Counted from the stretch's first letter, positions 18,797-28,249 are shown. The stretch is DNA of 64,000 nt from Hathewaya limosa (GCF_030815255.1 NZ_JAUSWN010000003.1:101224-165223); one strand, 5' to 3'. Made by a program: numbers and translations. Notes: generated by a model from the sequence alone, not told the origin.

Positions 18797-19401
18797 TATA
18801 TGATTCCAGCTTTTTCAAAATGTTTTTTAAATAATGGTTTTACAATTGCTACTCCAATAAAAGAACAGATAAAAGGTGCAATTACCATTAAGATTAAAAT
18901 TATAGGAGAGGTCAATTCTTCTAATTGAGAAATATAAGTTGCGGGCATTCCTAGTTCTGCGATCTGTGCTAAAAACTTATCTTTAAATAACCATATTGGA
19001 AGAGGAGATCCTATCATCCCCATAGAGTAAAAGGCATAGACTAAAATATTTCCTTTAATATCATTATATCCTGTTTTATAACGAAACAATTCTGCTAGAA
19101 AACAACTTATTGCAAAAGTAATTAAAATTACCATAGTAAACTGACCAGTAGCCAAATATATAAGGGAGGTTATACTTCCCATTAAAAGTACTGCTCCAAA
19201 TTTTTGTACCTTTGCCGTCATAATTAGAAATGGTGCTGCTGCAAATATAGCTATAATTGCTGGCATGAAAATCCATAGAATAGGATGAAATCCACCTAAT
19301 AACATAACAGCAAAATTAATAACAAAATAAATAGCTGAGAAAATTCCCATAGTAATAAAGTCTTTTCCTCTCATTTTTTTACTTGATTCCCTGTTTAACA
19401 T
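18796..19401 (-). CDS. ECF substrate-binding S component, Trep_Strep/MptD type, copy 2
   Basis: 201 residues, hydrophobic, with segments matching copy 1 at equivalent positions ('GSPLPIWLFKDKF', 'KHFEKAGI' at the C-terminus). First gene of cluster 2. RBS AAGGGGGAAAA before the ATG. Preceded by a recognisable sigma-A promoter with a Fur-like overlap, whereas copy 1 has an AraC-type promoter, so the two clusters may be switched on by different signals. Heme or another iron compound is the favoured substrate by analogy to SiaH-type proteins. Confidence 0.75.
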   Translation of the reverse strand: MLNRESSKKMRGKDFITMGIFSAIYFVINFAVMLLGGFHPILWIFMPAIIAIFAAAPFLIMTAKVQKFGAVLLMGSITSLIYLATGQFTMVILITFAISCFLAELFRYKTGYNDIKGNILVYAFYSMGMIGSPLPIWLFKDKFLAQIAELGMPATYISQLEELTSPIILILMVIAPFICSFIGVAIVKPLFKKHFEKAGII

Positions 19402-19472
19402 TTATTTTCCCCCTTAATATGAAAATACAAAATATATTTACTCAGTATTCTTTTAAGCTCCTCCTATAAAAG

Positions 19473-19500
19473 ATTATACCTAAATGATAATTGAACTCAA
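19473..19500 (-). promoter_or_regulatory. Promoter of cluster 2 with a partial Fur-like box
   Basis: Minus-strand -35 TTGAGT (19495-19500), 16-nt spacer, -10 TATAAT (19473-19478). The 15-mer at 19485-19499 (minus TGAGTTCAATTATCA) has a perfect right half-site of the Fur 7-1-7 pattern and a weak left half. Confidence 0.45.
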
Positions 19501-19576
19501 TTAAAAAAACAGCTCCAAAGAGACTTTTATGTTCCAATTAGATATTTTTTTAATAAATACTTATATTTATAGGCAA

Positions 19577-19626
19577 TAAAAAACCTAATTTACATAACTT
19601 AATTAATAAGTTTTGCAAATTAGGCT
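19577..19626 (-). terminator. Rho-independent terminator
   Basis: Arms reading AAGCCTAATTTGCA and TGTAAATTAGG on the minus strand, followed by T-rich TTTTTTATTG. It lies downstream of the small frame at 19677-19769 and isolates it from the ECF cluster. Apart from this, the promoter above and that small frame, the gap 19402-19849 shows nothing I recognise. Confidence 0.6.
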
Positions 19627-19676
19627 TAGATGTATTAATTCCAAAATATATCTTTATCGTAACTCTATTTTTTAGT

Positions 19677-19769
19677 CTAAGCTTCCATTAAATTTCTAAT
19701 AAAATCAGCTGTTGATAAGACTTGTTTAATATTTTCTTCTGTTTTCATATTTAATTTTGCATATTCCAT
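19677..19769 (-). CDS. Possible 30-residue peptide or gene remnant
   Basis: A frame MEYAKLNMKTEENIKQVLST ending FIRNLMEA, open for a further ~18 codons upstream of the ATG without a clear start. The composition is amphipathic helix-like and looks coding, but there is no RBS. It lies just below the 211-aa gene and above a terminator, so it may be the truncated 3' end of a gene in that operon. Not recognised. Confidence 0.25.
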   Translation of the reverse strand: MEYAKLNMKTEENIKQVLSTADFIRNLMEA

Positions 19770-19849
19770 TATTTCTCTAATGCTAGTTAATGAATTCTTA
19801 AATATTAGAAGAATATTAAATTATATCAAAAGATATCTATTACGATACC

Positions 19850-20485
19850 TTATAATGACATCTTAATACCCTGTTCACCATTTAGTTTCATAAGATCTGT
19901 TAGCATCATCATTACCTTATCGTTGTTCATAAGATTTCTAACTTTATCATTTGATTGTAAACTTGCATCATCATTGAATTGAATTTTATTATTTTTATCA
20001 AAACTTAATTTAACAGAACTATGATTTTTTGATTTAGATTTATGTTTTTCTCTTTCTTTATCAGCTTCATCTAAAATTTCAAGAAGTCCTCTTCTAAGTC
20101 TTCTACGAAGTTCTTTTTCTTCTTCACTAAGTGGACATTCAAAACGTTGTCCATTAACAACAATCCATCTTTTTTCATCATCAATACCTAATTCTTCCCA
20201 ACGACATTGAGGATTATTAGAAGAGTAGTTCATTATTTGATCAAAAGAACCTCTATCAACATATAAAGTTGTATGGGCTGCAGTTCCTTTATCTATGGTT
20301 ATTCCTCCAACACCATTTGTTCTTGAAAAGTTTTTTCTTGCTATAGAAATATCTAGTGAATCTTTAAATTCTAAAGATCTAGCTCTATTGTTTTTTGATG
20401 AATTTGTACCATTAATTTTAGAATTATTCACTGAGAAATTATTTAAATATTCGTCATAAGTTCCTCTGATACTATTAATATTCAT
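19850..20485 (-). CDS. Hypothetical protein, 211 aa
   Basis: Starts MNINSIRGTYDEYLNNF. Soluble, no signal peptide, no cysteine cluster beyond two isolated cysteines. A globular middle section ('GITIDKGTAAHTTLYVDRGS', 'CRWEELGIDDEKRWIVVNGQ') leads into a highly charged helix rich in Glu, Arg and Lys (about 118-152) and ends in a second helical part 'MMMLTDLMKLNGEQGIKMSL'. RBS AGAGAAGGTG precedes the ATG. I do not recognise the family. It stands alone between the metal-uptake clusters and the acetyltransferase. A GATAATATTATC dyad lies at the expected promoter. Confidence 0.6.
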   Translation of the reverse strand: MNINSIRGTYDEYLNNFSVNNSKINGTNSSKNNRARSLEFKDSLDISIARKNFSRTNGVGGITIDKGTAAHTTLYVDRGSFDQIMNYSSNNPQCRWEELGIDDEKRWIVVNGQRFECPLSEEEKELRRRLRRGLLEILDEADKEREKHKSKSKNHSSVKLSFDKNNKIQFNDDASLQSNDKVRNLMNNDKVMMMLTDLMKLNGEQGIKMSL

Positions 20486-20613
20486 ATAAACACCTTCTCT
20501 CTTTTAATTGATAATATTATCCTCGTTTAAAATTGTTTTTTACTTTAGTTTTTTGTAATAAAAATTCTATATAACTAAGTGTATATTTAGTTATATCCTT
20601 CTTACTAGAAAAT

Positions 20614-21189
20614 CTATATCTTGTTAAATTTAGTTACATTAAGTTTAAATGTTATTCCGTCATATAAAGTACCCCTAACAAATCTCTCATTTAAGATACG
20701 ATTACATTCTTCAAAGCCTATTTTCGTAGCAAGTCCTATTAATCTTAAATTTCCTGACCATGTTTGTGTATAAATATCTTTAATATCATTTGATATTAAG
20801 TAGTCTATAAGTAATTCCCATCCAGCTGTTGCGTAACCCTTTCTTCTTACATTTACTTCTGGAATATCAATTCCAATAGCATAATTTCCTTTACTAGTTG
20901 TATATTTAAAGTCAGAATTTATTTTATATATGTTACACCATCCTATGTGTGTTTCGTATTCATCTTTTATACATATTTGAAATTTATGGCGTATAGAAAC
21001 ATCATCTTTTTTATTACTTAAAAGGTAAAGCATTTTCTCTTTATATTCTTCGCTATTAAATTCATTATTATTTTCCCATGGTGCATCCCATAACTGCCAT
21101 TCTGTTTCTATGGTTTCCCACCTAATTATATCTTCAATATCTTCTTTAATGAAATCTCTTAATATAACTTTATCATTTTCTAATCTCAT
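20614..21189 (-). CDS. GNAT-family N-acetyltransferase (RimJ/RimL-like)
   Basis: 191 residues with the RimJ-type start 'VILRDFIKEDIEDIIRWE', a central beta strand pair, the acetyl-CoA loop 'VNVRRKGYATAGWELL' (R-x-x-G-x-A pattern, about residue 110) and a C-terminal 'NLRLIGLATKIGFEECNRI' helix-strand unit seen in this group. Cytosolic enzyme acetylating an amine on a protein terminus, antibiotic or metabolite; the acceptor is unknown. It stands beside conjugative-element debris, so it may be a cargo gene. Confidence 0.8.
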   Translation of the reverse strand: MRLENDKVILRDFIKEDIEDIIRWETIETEWQLWDAPWENNNEFNSEEYKEKMLYLLSNKKDDVSIRHKFQICIKDEYETHIGWCNIYKINSDFKYTTSKGNYAIGIDIPEVNVRRKGYATAGWELLIDYLISNDIKDIYTQTWSGNLRLIGLATKIGFEECNRILNERFVRGTLYDGITFKLNVTKFNKI

Positions 21190-21471
21190 AATTCTGTTAC
21201 CAAAACATTATAAAGCTCTATAAAGTCTGTTTAATTCTCTTTTAAACATATTTGATTTTTCCGAAACTATTTTGCTTTATATAGTACTCCAAGAACGTAA
21301 TATAATATTGTTAGTATTTTTGTATTGGCAACAGTTTTCACCTCCTTTTAATTTTAATCTCCAATTACTTTTCAATTAACTTCTGCTGTAATAAATAAGA
21401 TAATTTCTTTTCTCAAAGCATTTTAAATAAAATTTAATACTTAATATAAGGATGTTTATCTAATGTCACCA

Positions 21472-21903
21472 TTATATACATAATCTATTTCTAATTATAT
21501 CATCATTACCTATAATATAAGACACAAGTTTGCTAATTTTCTCATAATCCTTGTCTTTCCATCTTGCATCAGCTTGATTATAATAAACTACTTCTGTAGA
21601 ACTATCTTTGAAGGATATCCCTGAAAAGTCCAAACCACTACTTTCTAAATAACTGGTATCATTTGGATTTATCAGTTGTTAATATCTATATTAGCTTCTA
21701 ATATTTTTTACTTGATTCAACTCATTTCCAAGAAAAATACCACTTAACATTTCAATAGGATTAGTGAGGATATAAACTATAAAAGCTAAAATTAAAAGCA
21801 TCGAAATAATCGGTGCCAGTGAAATAAAAATTATTCTGTTTCTAGTTTCATCATCTTTTGAAGCTTGGATTGCTATTTTAGCAATAAGTGGCTCTAATGC
21901 CAT
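21472..21903 (-). pseudogene. Decayed cell-wall peptidase of a conjugative element (N-terminal part)
   Basis: The first 70 residues (MALEPLIAKIAIQASKDDET, then one membrane helix 'IISMLLILAFIVYIL' and NPIEMLSGIF) are the membrane-anchored start typical of the lysozyme/C40-type peptidases of Firmicute ICEs. After a frame change the sequence resumes with 'NPNDTSYLESSGLDFSG' and the diagnostic 'VVYYNQADARWKDKDY', then stops: the GCGPT catalytic segment that should follow is absent. The break falls exactly where the repeat at 21490-21544 begins. A remnant, not a functional enzyme. Confidence 0.7.
21490..21544. repeat. Left copy of an imperfect direct repeat flanking the ABC-3C locus
   Basis: About 46 of 55 bases match 28413-28470 in the same orientation, e.g. 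the shared blocks TAATTATA, CATCATT, TAAGACA and AATTTTCTCA. It replaces the expected continuation of the peptidase gene. The two copies bracket the four-gene system, 6.9 kb apart. Confidence 0.55.
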
Positions 21904-22068
21904 GGTATCGTGCCTCCTTATTTTATTTTTGGGTAAAAAAATAGCATCTGATTTTTTAGATAGACACTATTATATAATATGGATAATGAAAATTCTTATG
22001 GAGGCAACGCATGATCTTTAAAGCCAACCATATTCTATTCCCTATTTTAGTAAATATTCATTTTATTT

Positions 22069-25000
22069 TCAATATAATTTACCTATTGAACTAAAAGTAA
22101 TAAATTTCGAATTATAATATTCATCTGATATTTTATTTTTTAGAAGATTGTAAAACGACTCATCATGGGTTGAAATTACTATTTGCCATTTTCCATCTTT
22201 AATTATATTTCTTAATAAATCTACAAAAGCTAAAACATTAATATCATCAAAATGTCCAACAGGATCATCTATAAAAATAGTTTTTACTTCTAAATCCATC
22301 GATAAAGCCTGACCTAAAAATATACTCAATGCTACTGTATTTAACTGAGCTGTACTGAAAAAATATTCAGGTAAAATAGTTTCATCATCCCCATCACTTT
22401 CCAAATACAATTCAGGTACGTCTTCATCATCTTTGTTACCATTATTAGTAAACATAACTTCAATTTTCAATTTTTTAAATTCTTTATTAGGTTCTATTAC
22501 TGAATATATTTGATTCATTGACTTACTGCCCAATACATTCTCTATATTTTCTTCAATGTACTTTTTTAATATAGAAAATATATAATCAATCTTCTCTTTA
22601 CATGGTTTGTATTTTTTTAATTCACGTTCTTTTATTGCTATATCTCTACTTAACTCAGTATATTTAATATTATAATCTGAACTACATAATTCATTATTAA
22701 TATAATCTAATATATCAATCTTAACCTTAAGATTTTTAATAATATCATCTTTTTTATTAGATAAAGAAATTAAATCACTAAAATCAATATAATTTTTCTT
22801 AAATATTTGTAGCATATAATCTCTATAACTGTTCTGAGTATACTCTAAATTCTCTTCTCTAAAGCTATTTTTATCATCATTACTTTCATATTCCTTGATA
22901 TAATTATTGATATCTTTACTTTCTTTTTCAAGCTCTTGATTCTGCATAATTAATGAATTATAATATATTTCAAAACACTTCCATTCTTTTATTTGAAAAT
23001 TTTTGCTAGTATTCATTTCATCTAATTTGCTAACCAAAACTTTATTAATATTTTTCTTATTAAAATCATCATTTTTATCTTCTAATTCCTTAACTTTTAA
23101 TTTAAAATCTTTAGTTTCTTTATCTAATGATATTATTAATTTAGATATTTTATCTTTTTCTTTGGTACTTTCATCTAACTTACCTTTATAAGTAGTCTTA
23201 ATTATATTTAACCATTCTTTTATAGAAGCTTCTGAAAAATCTTCTTCATATTGACTTATTTTACTCAATTCTCCCTTAAATTCGTTAACCTTTACATCTT
23301 CTAACTTTATACTTTCTTCTAATTTTTTATTTTGGTTTGTGATATTAGTTATTTTTGCTGCTATGTGGGAATTTATTTTCCCAATACTTGCTTTATATTT
23401 TTCACATTCTTCATTCCATTTAGTTACTAACTCTTTTTTTTCATTTAAAGCTTTTTCCTTCTCTAATAATCTTAATTGATAATTATCATATAGTTTTTTA
23501 CAATTACTACTTTGTTCATCTAAATTAATTTTAGACAATAATAATTCTACATTTTTAAAAGGTGTATGGCATACTGGACAATTATTTAAATTTTCTTTTT
23601 CAATATATCCTTTAACCTGTATAAGTACATTTTGTATTTCGTCAAAATTTTTCTTATATGAAATATATAAGTCCTTTTCTTTATTAGCTGTTTCAGATTT
23701 ATTTTTAATCTCATTCTCTAAATTCTTATATTTATCAATATATATTTTTTTCAAATCAAGGAACTTCTTATCATCTTCAGATACTGATGTTACATGTATA
23801 TCAAAATCTTCTTTATTATTTTTTAGTTTTGCCTCTTCCAAATTACTAATTTTATTTTGATTTTGTTTTTTTAGAATATAAAGTTTTTCTAAAATATCAT
23901 TATTTACTTTTTCCCTATATTTATTATCTGATATTTCCTTTATAATTTTTTCAATGCCTTTAGCTTTAGATAAAAAGTAATTTTCTTTAACCTCTAAATA
24001 TTTAAGTGATGTTTCCCATTTCTTTATTTGTTCATTAATATTATCTAAATCTTTATTTTTAGTATCTAAACTTGCTACTTTAAACTTTAATTGTTGATTA
24101 ATTAATTTGAGATCAGAGGATAATTGTTTCCATTGATTATATTCTTCAAACCATATATCACCCGCTCCATTTAACTCCTTGTATTTATTAAGCTGATCCC
24201 TTATCTTTTTAATTTTATTATTCAAATCTACTTCTTTTTGAGTATAATTATCTTTATAAAAATGTAAGAGATATATAAGCTTATCTCTATTCAAGTTTTC
24301 AATATCAATCATTTTATTTACACTATTTTTATATTCCCTTATTTCACTTCTATCAGGGATATTAATTATTTCATTCTCCTTTTTTATTACTTCTTTCAAT
24401 TTCACTCCACACATTGGTTCTGTAGTATTAAATTCATTTATTTTATTATTTATTTCTTTTATTTTTTCATCGCTTACTGTTAATTTTTTCAGTTCTTCAA
24501 TATCTTCTTCACATACTTTTTGGAGTGAATCAATTCTTTTGGCAATTAACTTTTTAACTCTATAAACCTTGGTAAACAATTTTCTTTGACTTCCATCACT
24601 GTCCCAAAAATTACCCCATTCTTCATATTTCTCGCTAGGACTATTCGCATATATAAAACTATCTATTTTATTATGAGGTAATATTTGCTTGTCCATTATA
24701 TTCATTTTAAAATTATTAGTATTCAATCTTCCTTTATTATAATCTCTATATCCTTTTTCATTTATATCTTTATTCGCTCTTATCACAGTTCTTTTTACTG
24801 CATAATTATCTGAATATTTAACTTCAATATACGATTTCTCATTATTCCTATCGATATTTCTATTTGAAAGAACATATCCTTTATACTTTCTAATTTCCTT
24901 TTTTATATCTTTATCTTCAAATCTATAAATTACACCAGATGTAAACCACTCTATTCCATCAAAAAATGACGTCTTACCCATTCCATTTTGACCATAAATA

Positions 25001-25107
25001 CATACAAAATCAGCTGGCAATCCATTTTCATTATTAAAATCTACTTGATTAAACTTATCCCTAAATACACGAAAATTTAATAGCTTAACTTTTTCAATTT
25101 TACTCAA
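22069..25107 (-). CDS. SMC/Rad50-like ABC ATPase of an ABC three-component (ABC-3C) system
   Basis: About 1012 residues: Walker A GQNGMGKT near residue 42, long coiled coil, a Rad50-type zinc-hook CPVC near residue 511, second coiled coil, then STAQLNTVALSIFLG (signature) and TIFIDDPVGHFDD (Walker B) with the H-loop STHDES. The likely start is TTG at 25107 behind GGTGGTGA, overlapping the stop of the middle component (TTGAGTAA); GTG at 25119 is an alternative. In ABC-3C systems the ATPase is thought to sense invading nucleic acid or protein-DNA complexes and trigger the effector. Final gene of the operon. Confidence 0.8.
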   Translation of the reverse strand: MSKIEKVKLLNFRVFRDKFNQVDFNNENGLPADFVCIYGQNGMGKTSFFDGIEWFTSGVIYRFEDKDIKKEIRKYKGYVLSNRNIDRNNEKSYIEVKYSDNYAVKRTVIRANKDINEKGYRDYNKGRLNTNNFKMNIMDKQILPHNKIDSFIYANSPSEKYEEWGNFWDSDGSQRKLFTKVYRVKKLIAKRIDSLQKVCEEDIEELKKLTVSDEKIKEINNKINEFNTTEPMCGVKLKEVIKKENEIINIPDRSEIREYKNSVNKMIDIENLNRDKLIYLLHFYKDNYTQKEVDLNNKIKKIRDQLNKYKELNGAGDIWFEEYNQWKQLSSDLKLINQQLKFKVASLDTKNKDLDNINEQIKKWETSLKYLEVKENYFLSKAKGIEKIIKEISDNKYREKVNNDILEKLYILKKQNQNKISNLEEAKLKNNKEDFDIHVTSVSEDDKKFLDLKKIYIDKYKNLENEIKNKSETANKEKDLYISYKKNFDEIQNVLIQVKGYIEKENLNNCPVCHTPFKNVELLLSKINLDEQSSNCKKLYDNYQLRLLEKEKALNEKKELVTKWNEECEKYKASIGKINSHIAAKITNITNQNKKLEESIKLEDVKVNEFKGELSKISQYEEDFSEASIKEWLNIIKTTYKGKLDESTKEKDKISKLIISLDKETKDFKLKVKELEDKNDDFNKKNINKVLVSKLDEMNTSKNFQIKEWKCFEIYYNSLIMQNQELEKESKDINNYIKEYESNDDKNSFREENLEYTQNSYRDYMLQIFKKNYIDFSDLISLSNKKDDIIKNLKVKIDILDYINNELCSSDYNIKYTELSRDIAIKERELKKYKPCKEKIDYIFSILKKYIEENIENVLGSKSMNQIYSVIEPNKEFKKLKIEVMFTNNGNKDDEDVPELYLESDGDDETILPEYFFSTAQLNTVALSIFLGQALSMDLEVKTIFIDDPVGHFDDINVLAFVDLLRNIIKDGKWQIVISTHDESFYNLLKNKISDEYYNSKFITFSSIGKLY

Positions 25108-25660
25108 CCAAATCACCACCTAAACTATTTTTATTTAAAATATTAACAATTTCATCTATATCCTCATCTTTTATCAAATCTTTACTATCTATATATTCAT
25201 AAAACTCTTTCTCACAATTCTTTAATATTTTTGATATAGAAAAATCGTTTTCTGATTTTTCTATATCAAAATAAAATAATCTCTTGCTTACTATATCCTT
25301 TAATTCTTCTTCAGACATCGGCATAGCTTTTTTTATTATTATTTTTCTAGATGAATACTTATCTTGTTCTATTTTATATAATAGCTGTTCGTTTATTTCC
25401 TCTATAAAAAAAATTATATAAACATTATAAAGTTCTATAATTTTTTCTAATTTACTTTGTACATACAAAGCCACATTATCAACTATCATTTTCCAGTAAT
25501 CATTTAAATCTTTCTCGTTATCAAAAGCACAACATATTATATTTAATGCATATTCTTTTCTATTATTATTTTTAATTTTTTCTTCAAAATGCAATACTCT
25601 CAGGCTGTCGCATTCAATATTTTCTTTTATTAGTTCTATATCTTTATTTATAGTTATCAT
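25100..25660 (-). CDS. ABC-3C middle component-like protein
   Basis: 186 residues, small and soluble, with a beta-rich first half ('VYIIFFIEEINEQLLYKIEQ'), then SSRKIII and an acidic helical C-terminus. The 'IYILFF..E...LYYKIE.DK.SSRKI' pattern and the position between the effector and the ATPase are what I remember of ABC-3C middle components, which bridge sensor and effector. It overlaps the ATPase gene by a few bases and starts 19 nt after the protease gene. Assignment depends mainly on context. Confidence 0.65.
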   Translation of the reverse strand: MITINKDIELIKENIECDSLRVLHFEEKIKNNNRKEYALNIICCAFDNEKDLNDYWKMIVDNVALYVQSKLEKIIELYNVYIIFFIEEINEQLLYKIEQDKYSSRKIIIKKAMPMSEEELKDIVSKRLFYFDIEKSENDFSISKILKNCEKEFYEYIDSKDLIKDEDIDEIVNILNKNSLGGDLVE

Positions 25661-25679
25661 TTTTATCTCCTAATCTAAA

Positions 25680-27044
25680 TTAATTTGCAAGACTTTCTTT
25701 TATAAAATTAACCATATCTTCTAATGTATCATCATTAATATTTTCAATTAATGTATCAATTTCAATAATTGCTAACCCCTTAGGTTGATTAAGCCCTCTT
25801 TTTATATCAAATCCTCTATTTGATGTATATGATCCTTTTATATCTTTTATAATCTTTCTAAATCTTTCGGGATTACAATATTTATCCGAACCTTGGATTT
25901 TTTTCTTTGTTCCCCATAAAATTAAACTATTCTCATCTATTTTGTTATTTATAAGATAATCATTTTTCAAAGAATTAATAAAACTACTTAAAGTTACTTT
26001 ATTTAACTTCAGTTCTCCATCACAACATACATACCTTACAGGTATAATTTTTCCTTCGTTCTCTATACTGGCTTTCTCAAATTCAATTGAAGTATTTAAA
26101 TATTTGAGTATACATAGAATTATTAGTAAATAATTTCTAAAAGTTTGACATTGATGTGGACAATTACGATTTTCACATTCATTAGAAATTCCACAAAAAT
26201 CACTTCTAATTACTTTTTCGAAATCATTCTCTATTAATTGTTTCATTATTTCATGCAACTCATCATTCTCTATTTCAACCCAAAAATTATCAAGAGTATC
26301 TTCCAAATTACCTACTACACTATTAGCCATAATAGGTATATCCCAACATTTTTCTTTACAAATTTCCACTATTAATTCAGATGACATACCAGCACAAGTA
26401 TTTAAGTCAGCCCTTTCACCAAGACTATTGCTATTTATACCTAATAACAATAACTCTGAATTATCATTTAGTAATATACCAGCTCCAGAAAAACCTACTA
26501 ATTGTTCATTGGCTTCATATGGATTAATTCCTACTGAGGGTGAAATTCCATAGGTAAATCGTTTCTCTTGCTTGTCTATATTCTCTAAAGTTACATTGGC
26601 AATTTTATTAGAAAAAATTAACGAACTCTCTTGAAATAGAATATCTGGAAATCCTCTAAAAATCATTTCTCTATTTTCTCCTAAATTTTCTATCGTTTGT
26701 AACTTATACGTATTCACAATTGCTTTATTAGCATCCTGCCTTTTACATCTAAGAACAGCAACATCTCCACTTGGTAATACTCCATTTTCTATTTTTTTAT
26801 CTCTATAGCACGCTATATTATTATCTTCAATTCTAACATCGAATTCTTTTCCATTTTTATCTATATATTTAACTATTATATCTTTTTTGTCTAATACAAC
26901 ATGTGCTGCTGTAAATATGTATATATAATCCGAAGTTTTATCTGGTTCCCACCATATTCCGCTTCCTAATACTTCATTATCACATCCTGATATAACTCTT
27001 TCTATTCTAACTGAAAGATTTAACAGTTCATTTTCTATAATCAT
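25680..27044 (-). CDS. Trypsin-like serine protease fused to a C-terminal ABC-3C-type domain
   Basis: 454 residues. The N-terminal ~240 residues form a trypsin fold with an intact triad: His in FTAAHVV (about 46), Asp in SGDVAVL (about 92), Ser in GFSGAGIL (about 186). The C-terminal half has a Cys-rich segment (CENRNCPHQCQTFRN) followed by 'VRYVCCDGELKLNKV' and 'WGTKKKIQGSDKYCNPERF', which fits the C-terminal domain through which ABC-3C effectors couple to the other components. No signal peptide, so it acts inside the cell, probably cutting host or phage proteins on activation. The start directly abuts the stop of the upstream MBL gene. Confidence 0.75.
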   Translation of the reverse strand: MIIENELLNLSVRIERVISGCDNEVLGSGIWWEPDKTSDYIYIFTAAHVVLDKKDIIVKYIDKNGKEFDVRIEDNNIACYRDKKIENGVLPSGDVAVLRCKRQDANKAIVNTYKLQTIENLGENREMIFRGFPDILFQESSLIFSNKIANVTLENIDKQEKRFTYGISPSVGINPYEANEQLVGFSGAGILLNDNSELLLLGINSNSLGERADLNTCAGMSSELIVEICKEKCWDIPIMANSVVGNLEDTLDNFWVEIENDELHEIMKQLIENDFEKVIRSDFCGISNECENRNCPHQCQTFRNYLLIILCILKYLNTSIEFEKASIENEGKIIPVRYVCCDGELKLNKVTLSSFINSLKNDYLINNKIDENSLILWGTKKKIQGSDKYCNPERFRKIIKDIKGSYTSNRGFDIKRGLNQPKGLAIIEIDTLIENINDDTLEDMVNFIKESLAN

Positions 27045-28010
27045 CTATATATTCTCCTCATTAGAAATTACTATTAGATTTCTTTCATTTATAACTAATC
27101 TTCCCGTATCAATATATTTTACCTTATCACTTTCATTAAAATAATTTGTGCTTCCCCACCAATTATAATTACAATATATCTCAGAACTTTCACAAGAATT
27201 TACTATCCTCGAAATAGTTTCTTTATGAATCTTACTTTTTTTACTTATAATAAATTTAGTTGCACCTAATTTTTTTATCAATTCACAATTTGTATTATAT
27301 TTACTCCCATGATGAGCTATTTTCACCAAATCTATTTTGCACTCACTAAAGTATTTATTTAATCCTTCTATTACATCAGTAGCAACTGAATCACCTAAAA
27401 AAGCTATTTTTTTATTTTCATATTGAAAAATAAAAGATATTGATGCCTTATTCGTAGGTGTATTTTCTTCTTCATATTTATCTTCTAAATAAAGCGTTTC
27501 TAAATCCTTAGTCATAGAATTGCTTGAATTCAGCTTAAATTTATCAACTAATTTAGCTACTTCCAAAACATCATCTTTTTTAGGCGTAATAACCTTTAGT
27601 TCACCTCCATTAACTATCTCCTCATGTCCTTCATATATTGGACTTATTAAATCTATACCTTTCTCCTTAATCATTTCTACTAATTTTCCTACATTCTTTG
27701 GTGATAATAACTGATTAGCTCCATATACATTTATTCCCTCCCCATTTAACCACATTTTTCTTATTACTTCACAATCATTTTTAACTATATAGTTTTTGAA
27801 TCCTAAAATATGATCATTATCTACATGAGTAAGAATTAATAGATTTACTTCCTCATTTTTTTTCTTTATCTCATCTATTATCTTTTTAAAACCACTCTCA
27901 AAAATTCCAGGCCCTGAATCAATTATAATATTAGCTTTCTCTATTCTTCCATATCTTAACCAAATACAATCTCCGTTATATGCTTTTTCGATTCTAATAT
28001 CTATGCCCAT
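27045..28010 (-). CDS. ComEC-type metallo-beta-lactamase-fold hydrolase of the ABC-3C operon
   Basis: 321 residues with the zinc motif THVDNDH (about 64), the strand 'KIAFLGDSV' and the KIAHHGSKYN motif (about 233) that mark the ComEC/Rec2-like MBL group, some of which are nucleases or nucleotide hydrolases. Cytosolic, no membrane segments. First gene of the operon; RBS GGGGGAATTAAG before the ATG. MBL plus trypsin pairs also occur together in Avs1 (AVAST type I) defence operons, so this pair looks like an effector set that can be attached to different sensors. Confidence 0.75.
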   Translation of the reverse strand: MGIDIRIEKAYNGDCIWLRYGRIEKANIIIDSGPGIFESGFKKIIDEIKKKNEEVNLLILTHVDNDHILGFKNYIVKNDCEVIRKMWLNGEGINVYGANQLLSPKNVGKLVEMIKEKGIDLISPIYEGHEEIVNGGELKVITPKKDDVLEVAKLVDKFKLNSSNSMTKDLETLYLEDKYEEENTPTNKASISFIFQYENKKIAFLGDSVATDVIEGLNKYFSECKIDLVKIAHHGSKYNTNCELIKKLGATKFIISKKSKIHKETISRIVNSCESSEIYCNYNWWGSTNYFNESDKVKYIDTGRLVINERNLIVISNEENI

Positions 28011-28054
28011 CTTAATTCCCCCATATTTAATTTATTAGATTACGAGTTTTTAAG

Positions 28055-28249
28055 TTAATTTACATATTTCTTTTTTTGCATATAGTGACTCTTATGATAT
28101 TGGGTAAGTGGATTCTGTTTATCATCATATGATTGACATTTTTTATTAAGTTTTGTTACTAATCTTTCATACTACTCAAATCTAAACATAAAAATATAAG
28201 TCCTTGAATAAAAAACATCATCTTTATATAAATCTAAAACTTGTTCAAT
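28055..28249 (-). pseudogene. Decayed frame in the conjugative-element remnant
   Basis: A readable frame with one in-frame TAG: 'IEQVLDLYKDDVFYSRTYIF', stop, 'YERLVTKLNKKCQSYDD' and 'NPLTQYHKSHYMQKKKYVN'. No start or RBS survives. The family is not recognised; its position between VirB4 debris and the ABC-3C operon suggests another piece of the same element. Confidence 0.35.

Noticed and set aside
20506..20522. GATAATATTATC dyad upstream of the 211-aa gene as a Fur box
   Set aside because: It lacks the central base of the 7-1-7 pattern and one outer base, and such AT-rich dyads are common in this sequence.
22011..22094. Plus-strand 27-codon frame with a good GGAGG just upstream
   Set aside because: It overlaps the ABC ATPase stop and shows no family resemblance; too short to support as a gene, though a small hydrophobic peptide cannot be excluded.
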